Of a stretch of DNA of 64,000 bases, positions 10,742-18,612 are shown in pieces; position 1 is the stretch's first letter; every line of letters starts with the position of its first letter. The position numbers were made by a program, and so were the translations under genes. The notes below the pieces were generated by a model. It was not told where the DNA came from, did no database searches, and saw only the letters and a program-made list of their open reading frames with translations. This DNA comes from Ramlibacter monticola (GTDB lineage: Bacteria > Pseudomonadota > Gammaproteobacteria > Burkholderiales > Burkholderiaceae_C), in assembly GCF_016722785.1 (NCBI RefSeq), contig NZ_JAEQNE010000002.1, positions 620,001 through 684,000 on the forward strand. The letters are read 5' to 3'.

Positions 10742-11207
10742 GGTTCTTCGCCGATCTCCGGGGGTGCTGAAGAGGGTTCATTGCCGTCGGATGAGGGAAA
10801 TCCACGGGTGCGCCGTGGCTTTCTTGCCGGACCAGAACGGGGCTGTCCGTCTCTGCGACTGTCCCCCGGCGCGGATGAGAGACGCGCCCCGGGGTGAGCG
10901 CCGCGCCCGCGCCTCCTCCTCTATGTCGCCGAGCCGGACAGCCCCGCTCTGGTCCTGCGTCGCGCCATGTTCGTCGCAGCAGCTCCGTTGACGCGTGCCG
11001 CAAGCCGTCCCCGAAGAGGCAGGTGCGCGGGGGGGGGGAACTGCCTGATCCGCGCGCTGCGCAGGACCAGGGCGCGGGCCACTGGCAAGGAAGCGAACCA
11101 GCGGCTCGCCGCGCCAATTCGAACCACAGCGCGCTCTCCGCCGAACGCTTCATGCCTCTCGCAAATCGGCGAAAGAAGCCTTTCTTGTCTTGGGAACCAC
11201 GCAGGAG
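10742..11207. other. Gene-free stretch with nested inverted repeats
   Basis: No convincing gene lies between the hppA terminator and the TetR gene. Short frames here have unnatural composition and no family resemblance. It holds a 6-bp hairpin at 10802-10818 and a long inverted repeat with 21-nt arms (10829-10849 and 10935-10955, one mismatch). The 85-nt loop of that repeat contains further GC-rich self-complementary pieces. A run of nine G occurs around 11030-11038. A structured RNA or a remnant of a small mobile element are both possible. Confidence 0.5.
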
Positions 11208-11792
11208 TCAGGGCCGCGTGACGGCCTTCAGGAACTGCGTCGCCGTCGCCGTCAACTGCGGCAGCTCGTCGACCTTGCCGTCCTCGATGGCCTGCAGCAC
11301 GAGTTCGTGGATGCCTCCGATCACGGCGGTGGCGATCTCGTAGCTGATCGCGGGCTGCGTCGCCCTGCCCGCGCCCACCATCTGGATCAGGAAACCGGCG
11401 ATCTCGCGATTCATAGTGCGGCGCGCTTCCAGGCCGTCGGGCCCGAGGCCCAGGATCTCGACGAACAGCGTGCGCATCAGCACCGGGTTGCTGGCCAGGC
11501 ACTGCAGGTAGGCGCCGATGGCGTGCTCCACCTGCTGCTCCCAGTCCTGCGAGGGATCGATCGCCTCGCGCAGCACGCCCAGCGCATTGCGGCTGGCGGC
11601 CTCGTACAGGGCGACCAGGCATTCGGCCTTGTCGTGGAAGTGCTCGTAGAAGGTGCGGCGCGAGACGCTCGCCTCGCGCACGATGTCGGCAATGGTGGTG
11701 TCGCCGTAGCCCTTGGCGGCCACGGCCGTGGCCATGCCCCGCAGGAGGCGGCCCCGGTGTTCCTGCGACGTTGACAGTGCCCAATCGTGCAT
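11208..11792 (-). CDS. TetR/AcrR family transcriptional regulator
   Basis: A 194-residue repressor-type protein. The N-terminal helix-turn-helix domain (residues about 12-58) reads RGMATAVAAKGYGDTTIADI, VREASVSRRTFYEHF and HDKAECLVALY, the classic TetR signature. The C-terminal ligand domain is poorly conserved. The frame continues upstream, but ATG 11790-11792 gives the normal TetR length. It is divergent from a metal-dependent hydrolase and aldehyde dehydrogenase pair, its likely targets. Three GGTAC half-sites lie in the 58-bp gap between the two start codons. Confidence 0.9.
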   Translation of the reverse strand: MHDWALSTSQEHRGRLLRGMATAVAAKGYGDTTIADIVREASVSRRTFYEHFHDKAECLVALYEAASRNALGVLREAIDPSQDWEQQVEHAIGAYLQCLASNPVLMRTLFVEILGLGPDGLEARRTMNREIAGFLIQMVGAGRATQPAISYEIATAVIGGIHELVLQAIEDGKVDELPQLTATATQFLKAVTRP

Positions 11793-11803
11793 GCGAAGAT
11801 TCC

Positions 11804-11832
11804 CGGTACTGTTTGGTACCGTGGCGCGGTAC
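11804..11832. promoter_or_regulatory. Candidate TetR operator (three GGTAC half-sites)
   Basis: CGGTAC at 11804-11809, GTACCG at 11816-11821 and CGGTAC at 11827-11832. The first two form a palindrome with a 6-bp centre, and the second and third form an everted pair. The cluster sits between the divergent TetR and hydrolase genes, where an autoregulatory operator is expected. Confidence 0.55.
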
Positions 11833-11850
11833 TTTTCCACACCCCTCATC

Positions 11851-12669
11851 ATGACCGATCTCGTCGTTCGTCGCCTCCTCGTCGACATGAAGGCCCCCAT
11901 CGCGCGGCATTGGTGCGCGGGAGACCCGTTCCGGACGGCGCTGTTCAATGCGCTCTCGATGAGCTTCCCCGTCGGCGAGCAGTTCTTCATCGACTCCGTG
12001 CGCCGGGGCCTCAAGGCCCTGCCCGCCGCCCGGCAGGAGAGGTTTCGCGCCGAGGTGCAGGGCTTCATCGGACAGGAGGCCACGCACCGCCGGCTGCACT
12101 CCCTGTACAACGCGCACCTGGAGCAGTCGGGTCTCGTCAACGAGTGGGAGGCGCGCGCCCGCGAGCGCCTGCAGCTGCTGGAGGGCCAGGACGTGCGCCA
12201 CTGGCTGGCGATCACCGCGGCCAACGAGCACTTCACCGCCATCCTGGCCGATTTCCTCCTGCACCACCCCCACCTGCTGGGCGATCGCGACCCGCGGCTG
12301 GTCACCCTCTGGCTGTGGCACAGCGCGGAGGAATCGGAACACAAGTGCACCGCCTTCGACCTGTACCAGGCCGTGGGCGGCGACCACGCGTGGCGCATCC
12401 GGTGGATGAAGCGCATCACCACCATCTTCCTGCTGGACACGCTGCGCCAGACGCTTTCGAACCTGAAGCACGACGGCACCCTGTGGAGGTGGCGCACCTG
12501 GCGCAGCGCCGCCCGCTTCCTCTTTGGCAGGGAGGGCCTGGTGCGCCGGACGTACCGTCCCTGGCGCGCCTACTTCCGCCGCGACTTCCACCCCGACCAG
12601 CAGGACGCGGCCGCCTCGCGCCGCTGGCTCGCGGAGCACGCCCACCAGTACGTTCCCGCGGGCGCCTGA
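11851..12669 (+). CDS. Predicted metal-dependent hydrolase (COG3687/PF10118)
   Basis: A 272-residue all-helical protein of the PF10118 family, annotated as metal-dependent hydrolase on the basis of its di-iron-like fold. Probable metal ligands lie in FIGQEATHRRLH, ANEHFTAILADF and WLWHSAEESEHKCTAFDLY, an arrangement like ferritin-like or desaturase proteins. No signal peptide is visible. The start ATG 11851 follows the operator region by 18 bp. The aldehyde dehydrogenase gene begins 26 bp downstream, so the pair is probably one transcript under the divergent TetR protein. The substrate is unknown; a hydrophobic aldehyde or lipid pathway is plausible. Confidence 0.8.
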   Translation: MTDLVVRRLLVDMKAPIARHWCAGDPFRTALFNALSMSFPVGEQFFIDSVRRGLKALPAARQERFRAEVQGFIGQEATHRRLHSLYNAHLEQSGLVNEWEARARERLQLLEGQDVRHWLAITAANEHFTAILADFLLHHPHLLGDRDPRLVTLWLWHSAEESEHKCTAFDLYQAVGGDHAWRIRWMKRITTIFLLDTLRQTLSNLKHDGTLWRWRTWRSAARFLFGREGLVRRTYRPWRAYFRRDFHPDQQDAAASRRWLAEHAHQYVPAGA

Positions 12670-12695
12670 CGCGGCGGGTGGCGCACAATCGCGCC

Positions 12696-14129
12696 ATGCA
12701 GTTCCACTACATCGCGAACACGCCGGTGCGTTCCTCCACCGAGCGCACCCTGCCCGTCATCGATCCCTCCGACGGCCAGGCCTACGACGCCATCCAGCGC
12801 GGCACGCCCGAAGACATCGCCGCGGCGGTGCAGGCGGCGCGCCAGTGCTTCGAAGGGCCCTGGAGCCGCCTCAGCGCGGCGGAACGCGGCCGCCTGCTGA
12901 TGCGCCTGTCGCTGAAGGTGGCGGAGCACGCGGACGAACTCGCGGCGATCGAGCAGCGCGATTGCGGCAAGCCCACGAAGCAGGCGATGGCCGACGCCGC
13001 GGCGCTGGCGCGCTACTTCGAGTTCTACGCCGGCGCATGCGACAAGCTGCACGGCGAGACCCTGCCCTACCAGGAAGGCTATACCGTGCTGACCTGGCGC
13101 GAGCCGCATGGGGTGACCGGGCACATCATTCCCTGGAACTACCCGATGCAGATCTTCGGCCGCAGCGTCGGCGGCGCGCTGGCCGCCGGCAACTGCTGCG
13201 TGGTGAAGCCCTCGGAGGACGCCTGCCTGTCGCTGATCCGCGTGGCGCAACTCGCCGCGGAGGTGGGCTTTCCCGCCGGCGCCATCAACATCGTGACCGG
13301 CTTCGGCCACGAGGTCGGCGACGCGCTCGCCCGCCATCCCGGCATCGACCACATCAGCTTCACCGGCAGCCCCGCGGTGGGAACCCTCATCCAGCAGGTC
13401 GCGGCGCAGCGGCATTGCCCCGTGACGCTCGAACTCGGGGGCAAGAGCCCGCAGATCCTGTTCGCCGATGCGGACCTCGACGCGGCGCTGCCGGTCGTGA
13501 TCAACGCCATCGTGCAGAACGCCGGCCAGACCTGTTCCGCCGGCTCGCGCCTGCTGGTCGAACAAGGCCTCTACGAGCCCTTGCTGGAGCGCCTCGGCGA
13601 GGCCTTCGGCCAGCTGCGCGTGGGCCCCGCGGCGATGGACCTCGACGTCGGCCCGTTGATCCGCGCCACCCAGCAGCAGCGCGTGTGGGACTTCCTGTCC
13701 GATGCGCAGCATGCGGGCATCCCGATGGTGGCGCAGGGCACGGTCGTGGACGAGGCGCCGGAGTCGGGCTTCTACCAGGCGCCCACGCTGCTGCGCGGCG
13801 TGCCGGTCACGCACCGGCTGGCGCAGGAGGAGGTGTTCGGGCCGGTGCTCGCCGCCATGAGCTTCCGCGACGAGGACCACGCGGTGGAACTGGCCAACGC
13901 CACGCAATTCGGCCTGGTGGCCGGCATCTGGACGCGCGACGGCGCCCGCCAGCTGCGCATGGCCCGGCGCGTGAGGAGCGGCCAGGTGTTCGTCAACAAC
14001 TACGGCGCCGGCGGCGGCGTGGAGCTGCCCTTCGGCGGCATGAAGTCCTCGGGCTACGGGCGCGAGAAGGGCTTCGAGGCGCTGTACGGGTTCACCACGC
14101 TGAAGACGGTCGCGATCCGGCACGGGTGA
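12696..14129 (+). CDS. NAD(P)-dependent aldehyde dehydrogenase
   Basis: A 477-residue member of the aldehyde dehydrogenase superfamily. Cofactor and catalytic marks are complete: IIPWNYPMQ, VVKPSEDACLS, the FTGSPAVG turn, the general-base Glu in TLELGGKSPQ, and the nucleophile Cys in NAGQTCSAGSRL. The C-terminal block is PFGGMKSSGYGREKG. Closest in style to betaine/gamma-aminobutyraldehyde-type dehydrogenases, but the substrate cannot be read from sequence. It follows the hydrolase gene and ends just before a 12-bp perfect hairpin shared with the convergent lipoprotein gene. Confidence 0.92.
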   Translation: MQFHYIANTPVRSSTERTLPVIDPSDGQAYDAIQRGTPEDIAAAVQAARQCFEGPWSRLSAAERGRLLMRLSLKVAEHADELAAIEQRDCGKPTKQAMADAAALARYFEFYAGACDKLHGETLPYQEGYTVLTWREPHGVTGHIIPWNYPMQIFGRSVGGALAAGNCCVVKPSEDACLSLIRVAQLAAEVGFPAGAINIVTGFGHEVGDALARHPGIDHISFTGSPAVGTLIQQVAAQRHCPVTLELGGKSPQILFADADLDAALPVVINAIVQNAGQTCSAGSRLLVEQGLYEPLLERLGEAFGQLRVGPAAMDLDVGPLIRATQQQRVWDFLSDAQHAGIPMVAQGTVVDEAPESGFYQAPTLLRGVPVTHRLAQEEVFGPVLAAMSFRDEDHAVELANATQFGLVAGIWTRDGARQLRMARRVRSGQVFVNNYGAGGGVELPFGGMKSSGYGREKGFEALYGFTTLKTVAIRHG

Positions 14130-14131
14130 GT

Positions 14132-14157
14132 CGTCATCCCGCCCCGGCGGGATGACG
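14132..14157. terminator. Bidirectional hairpin between convergent genes
   Basis: A perfect 12-bp stem (14132-14143 with 14146-14157) built on the CGTCATCCCGCC sequence, between the ends of the aldehyde dehydrogenase and the lipoprotein genes. There is no strong T-tract on either side, so termination efficiency is uncertain. The CATCCCGCC-type hairpin also resembles short dispersed repeats of proteobacterial genomes. Confidence 0.55.
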
Positions 14158-14178
14158 CGCGCCCCGGCGTCGCGGCGG

Positions 14179-14760
14179 CTACCTGATCATCGCCGTCTTG
14201 ACCACCGCCTCCGCCTTCGGCGCCAGGCGCTTGAAGAAGGAAAGCTCCGGCGCGTGGTAGGTGGCGGCGTAGAGCTCCTGGTTGCGCACGGTGGCCCAGC
14301 CCATGCCGCGCATCTGCAGGTCCGTCTTCTTGACGGTGACCTGGAACTCGAAGCGCACCCCGCTGCCGCCGGCGAAGGTGGCCGGCTCGATCCGGGTGAT
14401 CTTCACCTGCGAGCCGTCGGCGGAATACATGATCTCGAACAGGCTCACCAGTTGGTCGGGCGTCATGCCGCTGGTGAAGGTCGGCGCGCGGGCGTCCTTC
14501 TGCCCCGCGGCAGCCGGCGGCATCGTCACGATCTGCTTGCCCGGCTGCACGCCGGCCCAGAGCCGCAGCTGGTCGAGCGAGGCGCCTTCCTGCGTCCAGA
14601 CCTCGTAGGGCTGCCCGGGGTAGTTCAGCTTGTTCCAGGCCTCCGGCAGCTTGACGGACAGCTTGTTGTTCACCAGCTGGTCGCCGTCCACCTTCACGAC
14701 CGCCGCACACCCGGCCAGCAGCAGCACCAACAGGATCGCAAGGAGTTTCTTCATGGTCAT
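14179..14760 (-). CDS. Putative lipoprotein of the M48 cassette, copy A
   Basis: A 193-residue protein with a lipoprotein signal (lipobox LLLAGC, Cys18). The body has no family I can name. Conserved between the two cassette copies are the stretches WTQEG, LDxLRLW.GV.PG, PTF.(T/S)G(M/L)TP(D/E).LVSLFE and GVRFEF, followed by M(R)G(M/V)GW, ELYAAT.(H/V)AP.LSF and VVKTA near the end. The start overlaps the stop of the upstream M48 gene by four bases. It is probably an outer-membrane or periplasm-facing lipoprotein acting with the peptidase. Paralogue of 16826-17443. Confidence 0.8.
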   Translation of the reverse strand: MTMKKLLAILLVLLLAGCAAVVKVDGDQLVNNKLSVKLPEAWNKLNYPGQPYEVWTQEGASLDQLRLWAGVQPGKQIVTMPPAAAGQKDARAPTFTSGMTPDQLVSLFEIMYSADGSQVKITRIEPATFAGGSGVRFEFQVTVKKTDLQMRGMGWATVRNQELYAATYHAPELSFFKRLAPKAEAVVKTAMIR

Positions 14761-15941
14761 TTCACTTCGCTAAAGTAGGATTTGATGAGGCCGGCGTCCC
14801 CGGCCTCCGGCGCCAGCGCCAGGTATTTCTGGAAGGCCGCGTTGGCCGCCGCGCCGTCCTGTCGCGTGCGATGCAGCAGGCCCAGGGACCGGAACAGCTC
14901 GGGGGGCGCCTTCCCCAGCGAGGCGCCCTTCTGCAGGTCGGCCAGGGACGGGGCCAGGTCCTCGTCCTTGCCGCGTAGGCGCAGGGTCTCGCCGCGGGCG
15001 TAGAGGTACTGCGCATCCTCGGGGTTGAGCTTCAGCTTGCGGTTGAACAGCTCGAGGCTTTCCTCGAACTGGCCGCGCCGCAATTCTTCCTGCAGCCACT
15101 CGAGCCGATGCGGCGCCAGCACGCGATCGAGCGGCTCGGCGCCCAGCTCGCCCCCGCCGTCGCCGGCGAGCGTCAGCAAGGCATCGCGCCGGTCGCCCGC
15201 GGGCGGGTGCGAGGCGAACATGGCGCTGCGCTTGCCGACGTCGTCGCCGCCGCGGACCTTCAGCTCCGCCAGCAGGTCGTCCCAGATCTGCGCCGCCTGC
15301 CGGCCGTCGTAGCCCGCGTCGCGCATCAGGCGCATGCCGATCTCGTCGGCGCGCGCCTCCTGGTCGCGCGAGAAGCCCATGGCGCTGGCGGCCACGCCCA
15401 AGGCGGCGAGCGCGCCGGGCAGGCCGAACATGGCCAGCGCCGTGACCGCCGCCGCCTTGTTCTTCAGGTCGCGCAGGCGCTCCACCGTATGCCGCTCGAG
15501 GTAGTGCCCCAGTTCGTGACCGAGCACCGCGACGAGCTGCGCCTCGTTGTCCACGCGCAGCAGCAGGCCGGACCAGACCTGCATGCAGCCGTTCGGGGCC
15601 ATCGAGGCATTGAACTGCGCCGTTCGCACGACGTAGAGGCGCACATCGCCGCAATGGTCGCCGCCGAGGCGGCACACCAGGTCGCGCAGGTAGCCGGTGA
15701 GCACCGGATCCCGCACGACGAGCGGGCTGCGGCGCAGGCGGGTCTCCTCGCGGTCCATCAGGGACCAGAGGCCGCCCTCGTCGGTGTCGAGCGCGGGGCG
15801 GGTGAAGCGCGGCGGCGACTTCCATGCGGCCGGCGCCTGCGCGAACGCCGCCGCGCCGAGTCCCAGCGCGCCGAACCCCGCGCAATGGCGGCAGGCGGAG
15901 CGCAGGAACGCGCGCCGGCCAGCCACTTCCGCAGAGCTCAT
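14757..15941 (-). CDS. M48 family metallopeptidase with TPR-like tail, copy A
   Basis: A 394-residue exported zinc peptidase. The N-terminus has a twin-arginine-like signal (GRRAFLRSACRHCAG). The peptidase domain (about 60-260) has the zinc motif HELGHYLERH, with a third ligand expected in ARADEIGMRLM. The C-terminal 130 residues are helical TPR-like repeats (FEESLELFNRKLKLNPEDAQYLYARGE, then FRSLGLLHRTRQDGAAANAAFQKYLALAPE). The layout resembles BepA, which handles outer-membrane protein assembly. It overlaps both neighbours by four bases. Paralogue of 17440-18612. Confidence 0.88.
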   Translation of the reverse strand: MSSAEVAGRRAFLRSACRHCAGFGALGLGAAAFAQAPAAWKSPPRFTRPALDTDEGGLWSLMDREETRLRRSPLVVRDPVLTGYLRDLVCRLGGDHCGDVRLYVVRTAQFNASMAPNGCMQVWSGLLLRVDNEAQLVAVLGHELGHYLERHTVERLRDLKNKAAAVTALAMFGLPGALAALGVAASAMGFSRDQEARADEIGMRLMRDAGYDGRQAAQIWDDLLAELKVRGGDDVGKRSAMFASHPPAGDRRDALLTLAGDGGGELGAEPLDRVLAPHRLEWLQEELRRGQFEESLELFNRKLKLNPEDAQYLYARGETLRLRGKDEDLAPSLADLQKGASLGKAPPELFRSLGLLHRTRQDGAAANAAFQKYLALAPEAGDAGLIKSYFSEVK

Positions 15942-16669
15942 TGAATTGCGGGGAAAGTCTTGAGCAGCGCGTCGACGGTCTCTTGCGCCGGTGCGGCCTC
16001 GCGCAGGTCGCCGGAGCCGCGCGCGAGGTTGTTGAACCAGACGATGCGGCCGGTCTTCAGGTCCACCAGCGAGGCATAGGCGACCTGCTGGCCGCCCGCC
16101 GGCACGACGGCCACCCCCATCAGCGCGCCGAAGACCGTCATCGCCACCATCGCCGCCTTGCGTTCCGCGCTGGCGTAGCTGTCACGCACCCAGAAGAAGA
16201 GCGCGTAATCGCCGTTGGTGCGATCGCGCAAGGGCTGCACGGCCTCGCCCAGGGTCCAGTCGAGGGTGCCGTTCTTGGTGGGCAGGGCCGGCATCTTCAT
16301 CATGTGGTGCGCGAATACCGCATCCGCCACCGTCCCGTGCAGCGCGTTGAGCTGCCCGAGCTCGTCCAGCTCGGACTCCTTCAGCTCCTGGGTGGCGCCG
16401 CCAGCCACGTCCTTGCGTGCCAGCAGCGCGGCGCGGAAGTGCTTCTGGGCGGCGTCCGTCCAGTCCGCGCGGGGCTCCATCACGCCGCCTCCGCTCACGG
16501 AGAACAGTTCCATGTCGGCCGCGACGATCACCAGCTTGGAGCCGGCGGCGCGGGCCGTGAAGCCGGGTGCGAGATTGCGCGAAGGCGACTGCGCCTGGGC
16601 GCTGGCGCCGAAGGCCGCCAAGGCGAACAAGGATGCCGCGAGCGCGGCGCGGATGCGTCTTCCGTGCAT
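15938..16669 (-). CDS. Secreted protein of unknown family, first gene of cassette copy A
   Basis: A 243-residue protein with a Sec signal (residues 1-27, ending ASAQAQS). Conserved with its paralogue at 18609-19322 are LAPGFTAR.AGSKLV, (A/P)ADMEL(F/Y)S(V/I)S.GGV(M/V)EPRADWT, DYALF.WVRD(S/T)YAS(A/S)ERK.AM, and (A)SLVDL.TGR(I/V)VWFN. No catalytic motif is evident and I do not recognise the family. ATG 16667-16669 is chosen because an AGGAGGGG ribosome site stands directly in front of it. That site is partly inside a hairpin (16675-16705). Its stop overlaps the start of the M48 gene. Confidence 0.8.
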   Translation of the reverse strand: MHGRRIRAALAASLFALAAFGASAQAQSPSRNLAPGFTARAAGSKLVIVAADMELFSVSGGGVMEPRADWTDAAQKHFRAALLARKDVAGGATQELKESELDELGQLNALHGTVADAVFAHHMMKMPALPTKNGTLDWTLGEAVQPLRDRTNGDYALFFWVRDSYASAERKAAMVAMTVFGALMGVAVVPAGGQQVAYASLVDLKTGRIVWFNNLARGSGDLREAAPAQETVDALLKTFPAIQ

Positions 16670-16674
16670 TACCC

Positions 16675-16705
16675 CTCCTAGAACCGTTTGTAACGATTCT
16701 AGGAG
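16675..16705 (-). promoter_or_regulatory. Hairpin covering the ribosome binding site of cassette copy A
   Basis: Arms 16675-16688 and 16692-16705 form a 14-bp stem on the minus strand, with a 3-nt loop and one G-U pair. The arm nearest the gene contains the AGGAG of the ribosome site, about six bases before ATG 16669. It could block translation until opened (by temperature, ribosome or protein), or terminate transcripts from the upstream cassette. There is no T-tract, which argues against simple termination. Confidence 0.6.
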
Positions 16706-16825
16706 AGGGCGTTCGGCGTTGCTGCGGATTTCCTTGCAGGTTTGCGCTTCCCGCAACAGCCTCCCCCAGAGGGAGGAAGTCGCTGGACGACAAACACCGC
16801 GGGGGCGCGACGGGCAACGGCCGGA

Positions 16826-17443
16826 TCAGGAACGTGGCGAGGCGCGCACGTGCGCGGTCTTCACCACCTCCTCCGCCATCGGCAGCAGCCGCTCGTAGAA
16901 CGACAGCCGCGGCGCCACGAAGGTCGCGGCGTACAGTTCCTCGCCCCAGACGGGGTCGGGGCGCGCGGCCACCCAGCCGACGCCGCGCATGTTCAGGTCG
17001 TCCGAGCGGCGCGCCAGCGTGAACTCGAAGCGCACGCCCGGCGTGTCGGCGAACACGGTCGGTTCCACCTTGGTGATCGTCACCGTGCCCGCGCCGGCAT
17101 AGACCGCCTCGAACAGGCTCACCAGCTTCTCCGGCGTCAGGCCGGTGCGGAAGGTGGGCACGCGCGGGTCCCTGGCGTCGGCGGCGCGCGAGTAGCTCGC
17201 CCACTTCGTGACCAGCGGCTCGCCGGGACGCACGCCGCCCCACAGCCGCAGGTGGTCGAGCGGCATGCCCTCCTGCGTCCAGGTGTCGTACGGCGTCTTC
17301 TCGGAACGGTCCACGACCTTGTTCCACGCGCCCGGCACGTGCACGACCAGCCGATCGTTGACGACCTGCTCGCCTTCCATCCGGGCCATCGAGGTGCAGG
17401 CCGCCAGCGCGATCGCCAGCAGCAGGACGAGCAGGCGCTTCAT
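16826..17443 (-). CDS. Putative lipoprotein of the M48 cassette, copy B
   Basis: A 205-residue protein with lipobox LALAAC (Cys16). It is clearly paralogous to 14179-14760: both carry VV(N)(N/D).L.V.(L/V)P.AWNK, YxxWTQEG and LRLWGGVRPG-like blocks, the TP(E/D)(K/Q)LVSLFE segment and GVRFEF. The ATG at 17441-17443 overlaps the stop of the upstream M48 gene by four bases. A gap of about 156 bp with the ribosome-site hairpin separates it from the first gene of copy A. Function unknown. Confidence 0.8.
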   Translation of the reverse strand: MKRLLVLLLAIALAACTSMARMEGEQVVNDRLVVHVPGAWNKVVDRSEKTPYDTWTQEGMPLDHLRLWGGVRPGEPLVTKWASYSRAADARDPRVPTFRTGLTPEKLVSLFEAVYAGAGTVTITKVEPTVFADTPGVRFEFTLARRSDDLNMRGVGWVAARPDPVWGEELYAATFVAPRLSFYERLLPMAEEVVKTAHVRASPRS

Positions 17444-18612
17444 GGCTTCAGTTCCGTGAGGTAGGCGCGCACCATGGCCGCGTCCGACGCCTTCGGCGCC
17501 TTCGCCAGGTAGCTCTGGAAGGCCTGCGCGGCGGCCACGGTGTCGCGACGCTCCCGGTGCAGGAGGCCCAGCGAGCGGAACGCCTCCGCCGGCGCCTGCG
17601 CCAGGCGGCTCGCGCGATCGAGGTCCTGCAGCGCGCGCTCGGCGTCGCCGCTGTCCTCGCGCAGCCGGTACACCTCGCCGCGCGCGAACAGCGCCTCGGC
17701 GTCCTTGGCATCGCGCTGGAGCATGCGGTCGAACAGCACCAGGCTCTCCTCGTACTGCCCGCGCTTGACCTCGTCCTGCAGCCAGCCCAGGCGCAGGGGC
17801 GCGATCGCCTTGCGGTAACGCTCCTCGCCGGTGTCGCCGCCGGCGCCGGCGGCCAGGGTGAGAAGTTCGTCGCGCCGGCCCGCGCTGGTGGGGTGCGTGT
17901 CGAAGATGTCGCCGCTCTTCCCCGCCTCCTTGCCTCCGGTGACCTTCAGTTCCTGCAGCAGGTTGTCCCACACGCTGGCGGCCTCGCGGGCGTCGTAGCC
18001 GGCGTGCCGCATCAGCCGCACGCCGATCCGGTCGGCGCGGCCCTCGTGCTCGCGCGAGAACGCGAACAGGCTGGCGGCCAGGCCCATTTGCCCGAGGAAG
18101 GTTCCGACGCCGCCCACCAGGCCCACCAGCGTGCCGAGCACCGCGGTGTCCTTCTGCGCGCGCAGCTGTTCGACCGTGTGCTTCTCCATGTAGTGCCCGA
18201 GCTCGTGCCCCAGCACCGCGGCCAGCTGCGCCTCGTTCTCGGCGCGCAGCATGAGGCCGCTCCACACGACCATCATGCCGTTCGGCGCCATCATCGCGTT
18301 GAAGTGCGGCATGCGCACGGGATACACGCGCACGTCGGGGCAGAAGTCGCCGGCCAGCTTGCAGACGAGGTCCCGCAGGTACTGCTGGAAGGCCTGGTCG
18401 TGGATGGTCAGCGGGCTGCGCCGGATGCGCTGCTCCTCGCGGTCCATCAGCCCCCAGAGGCCGCCCTCGTCGGTGTCCACCGCCGGGCGGGCGAAGCGCT
18501 GCGGCACCCGGATGCCGGAAAGGTCCTGCGCGTAGCCCGCGAGGCCGGTGAGCGCGCCCAAGCCGACGCAGTGCCGGCAGGCGGAGCGCAGGAAAGCGCG
18601 TCGATCGTTCAT
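17440..18612 (-). CDS. M48 family metallopeptidase with TPR-like tail, copy B
   Basis: A 390-residue paralogue of 14757-15941. It has the same signal (NDRRAFLRSACRHCVG), the same early block (VDTDEGGLWGLMDREEQRIRR), the zinc motif HELGHYMEKH, and EGRADRIGVRLMRHAGY as the third-ligand helix. That helix carries Arg-Ala-Asp where copy A has Ala-Asp-Glu nearby, so the third zinc ligand deserves checking. A TPR-like C-terminus ends FQSYLAKAPKASDAAMVRAYL. The start ATG 18610-18612 overlaps the stop of the upstream gene by four bases; an upstream in-frame ATG would run into that gene. Confidence 0.88.
   Translation of the reverse strand: MNDRRAFLRSACRHCVGLGALTGLAGYAQDLSGIRVPQRFARPAVDTDEGGLWGLMDREEQRIRRSPLTIHDQAFQQYLRDLVCKLAGDFCPDVRVYPVRMPHFNAMMAPNGMMVVWSGLMLRAENEAQLAAVLGHELGHYMEKHTVEQLRAQKDTAVLGTLVGLVGGVGTFLGQMGLAASLFAFSREHEGRADRIGVRLMRHAGYDAREAASVWDNLLQELKVTGGKEAGKSGDIFDTHPTSAGRRDELLTLAAGAGGDTGEERYRKAIAPLRLGWLQDEVKRGQYEESLVLFDRMLQRDAKDAEALFARGEVYRLREDSGDAERALQDLDRASRLAQAPAEAFRSLGLLHRERRDTVAAAQAFQSYLAKAPKASDAAMVRAYLTELKP

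Noticed and set aside
10829..10955. Integron attC site
   Set aside because: The inverted repeat has attC-like size, but GTTRRRY and RYYYAAC core boxes are missing and no integrase or cassette genes are near.
15938..16756. A longer start (16756) for the secreted protein of cassette copy A
   Set aside because: It would place 29 unrelated residues before the signal peptide and translate through the hairpin, while ATG 16669 has an ideal ribosome site.
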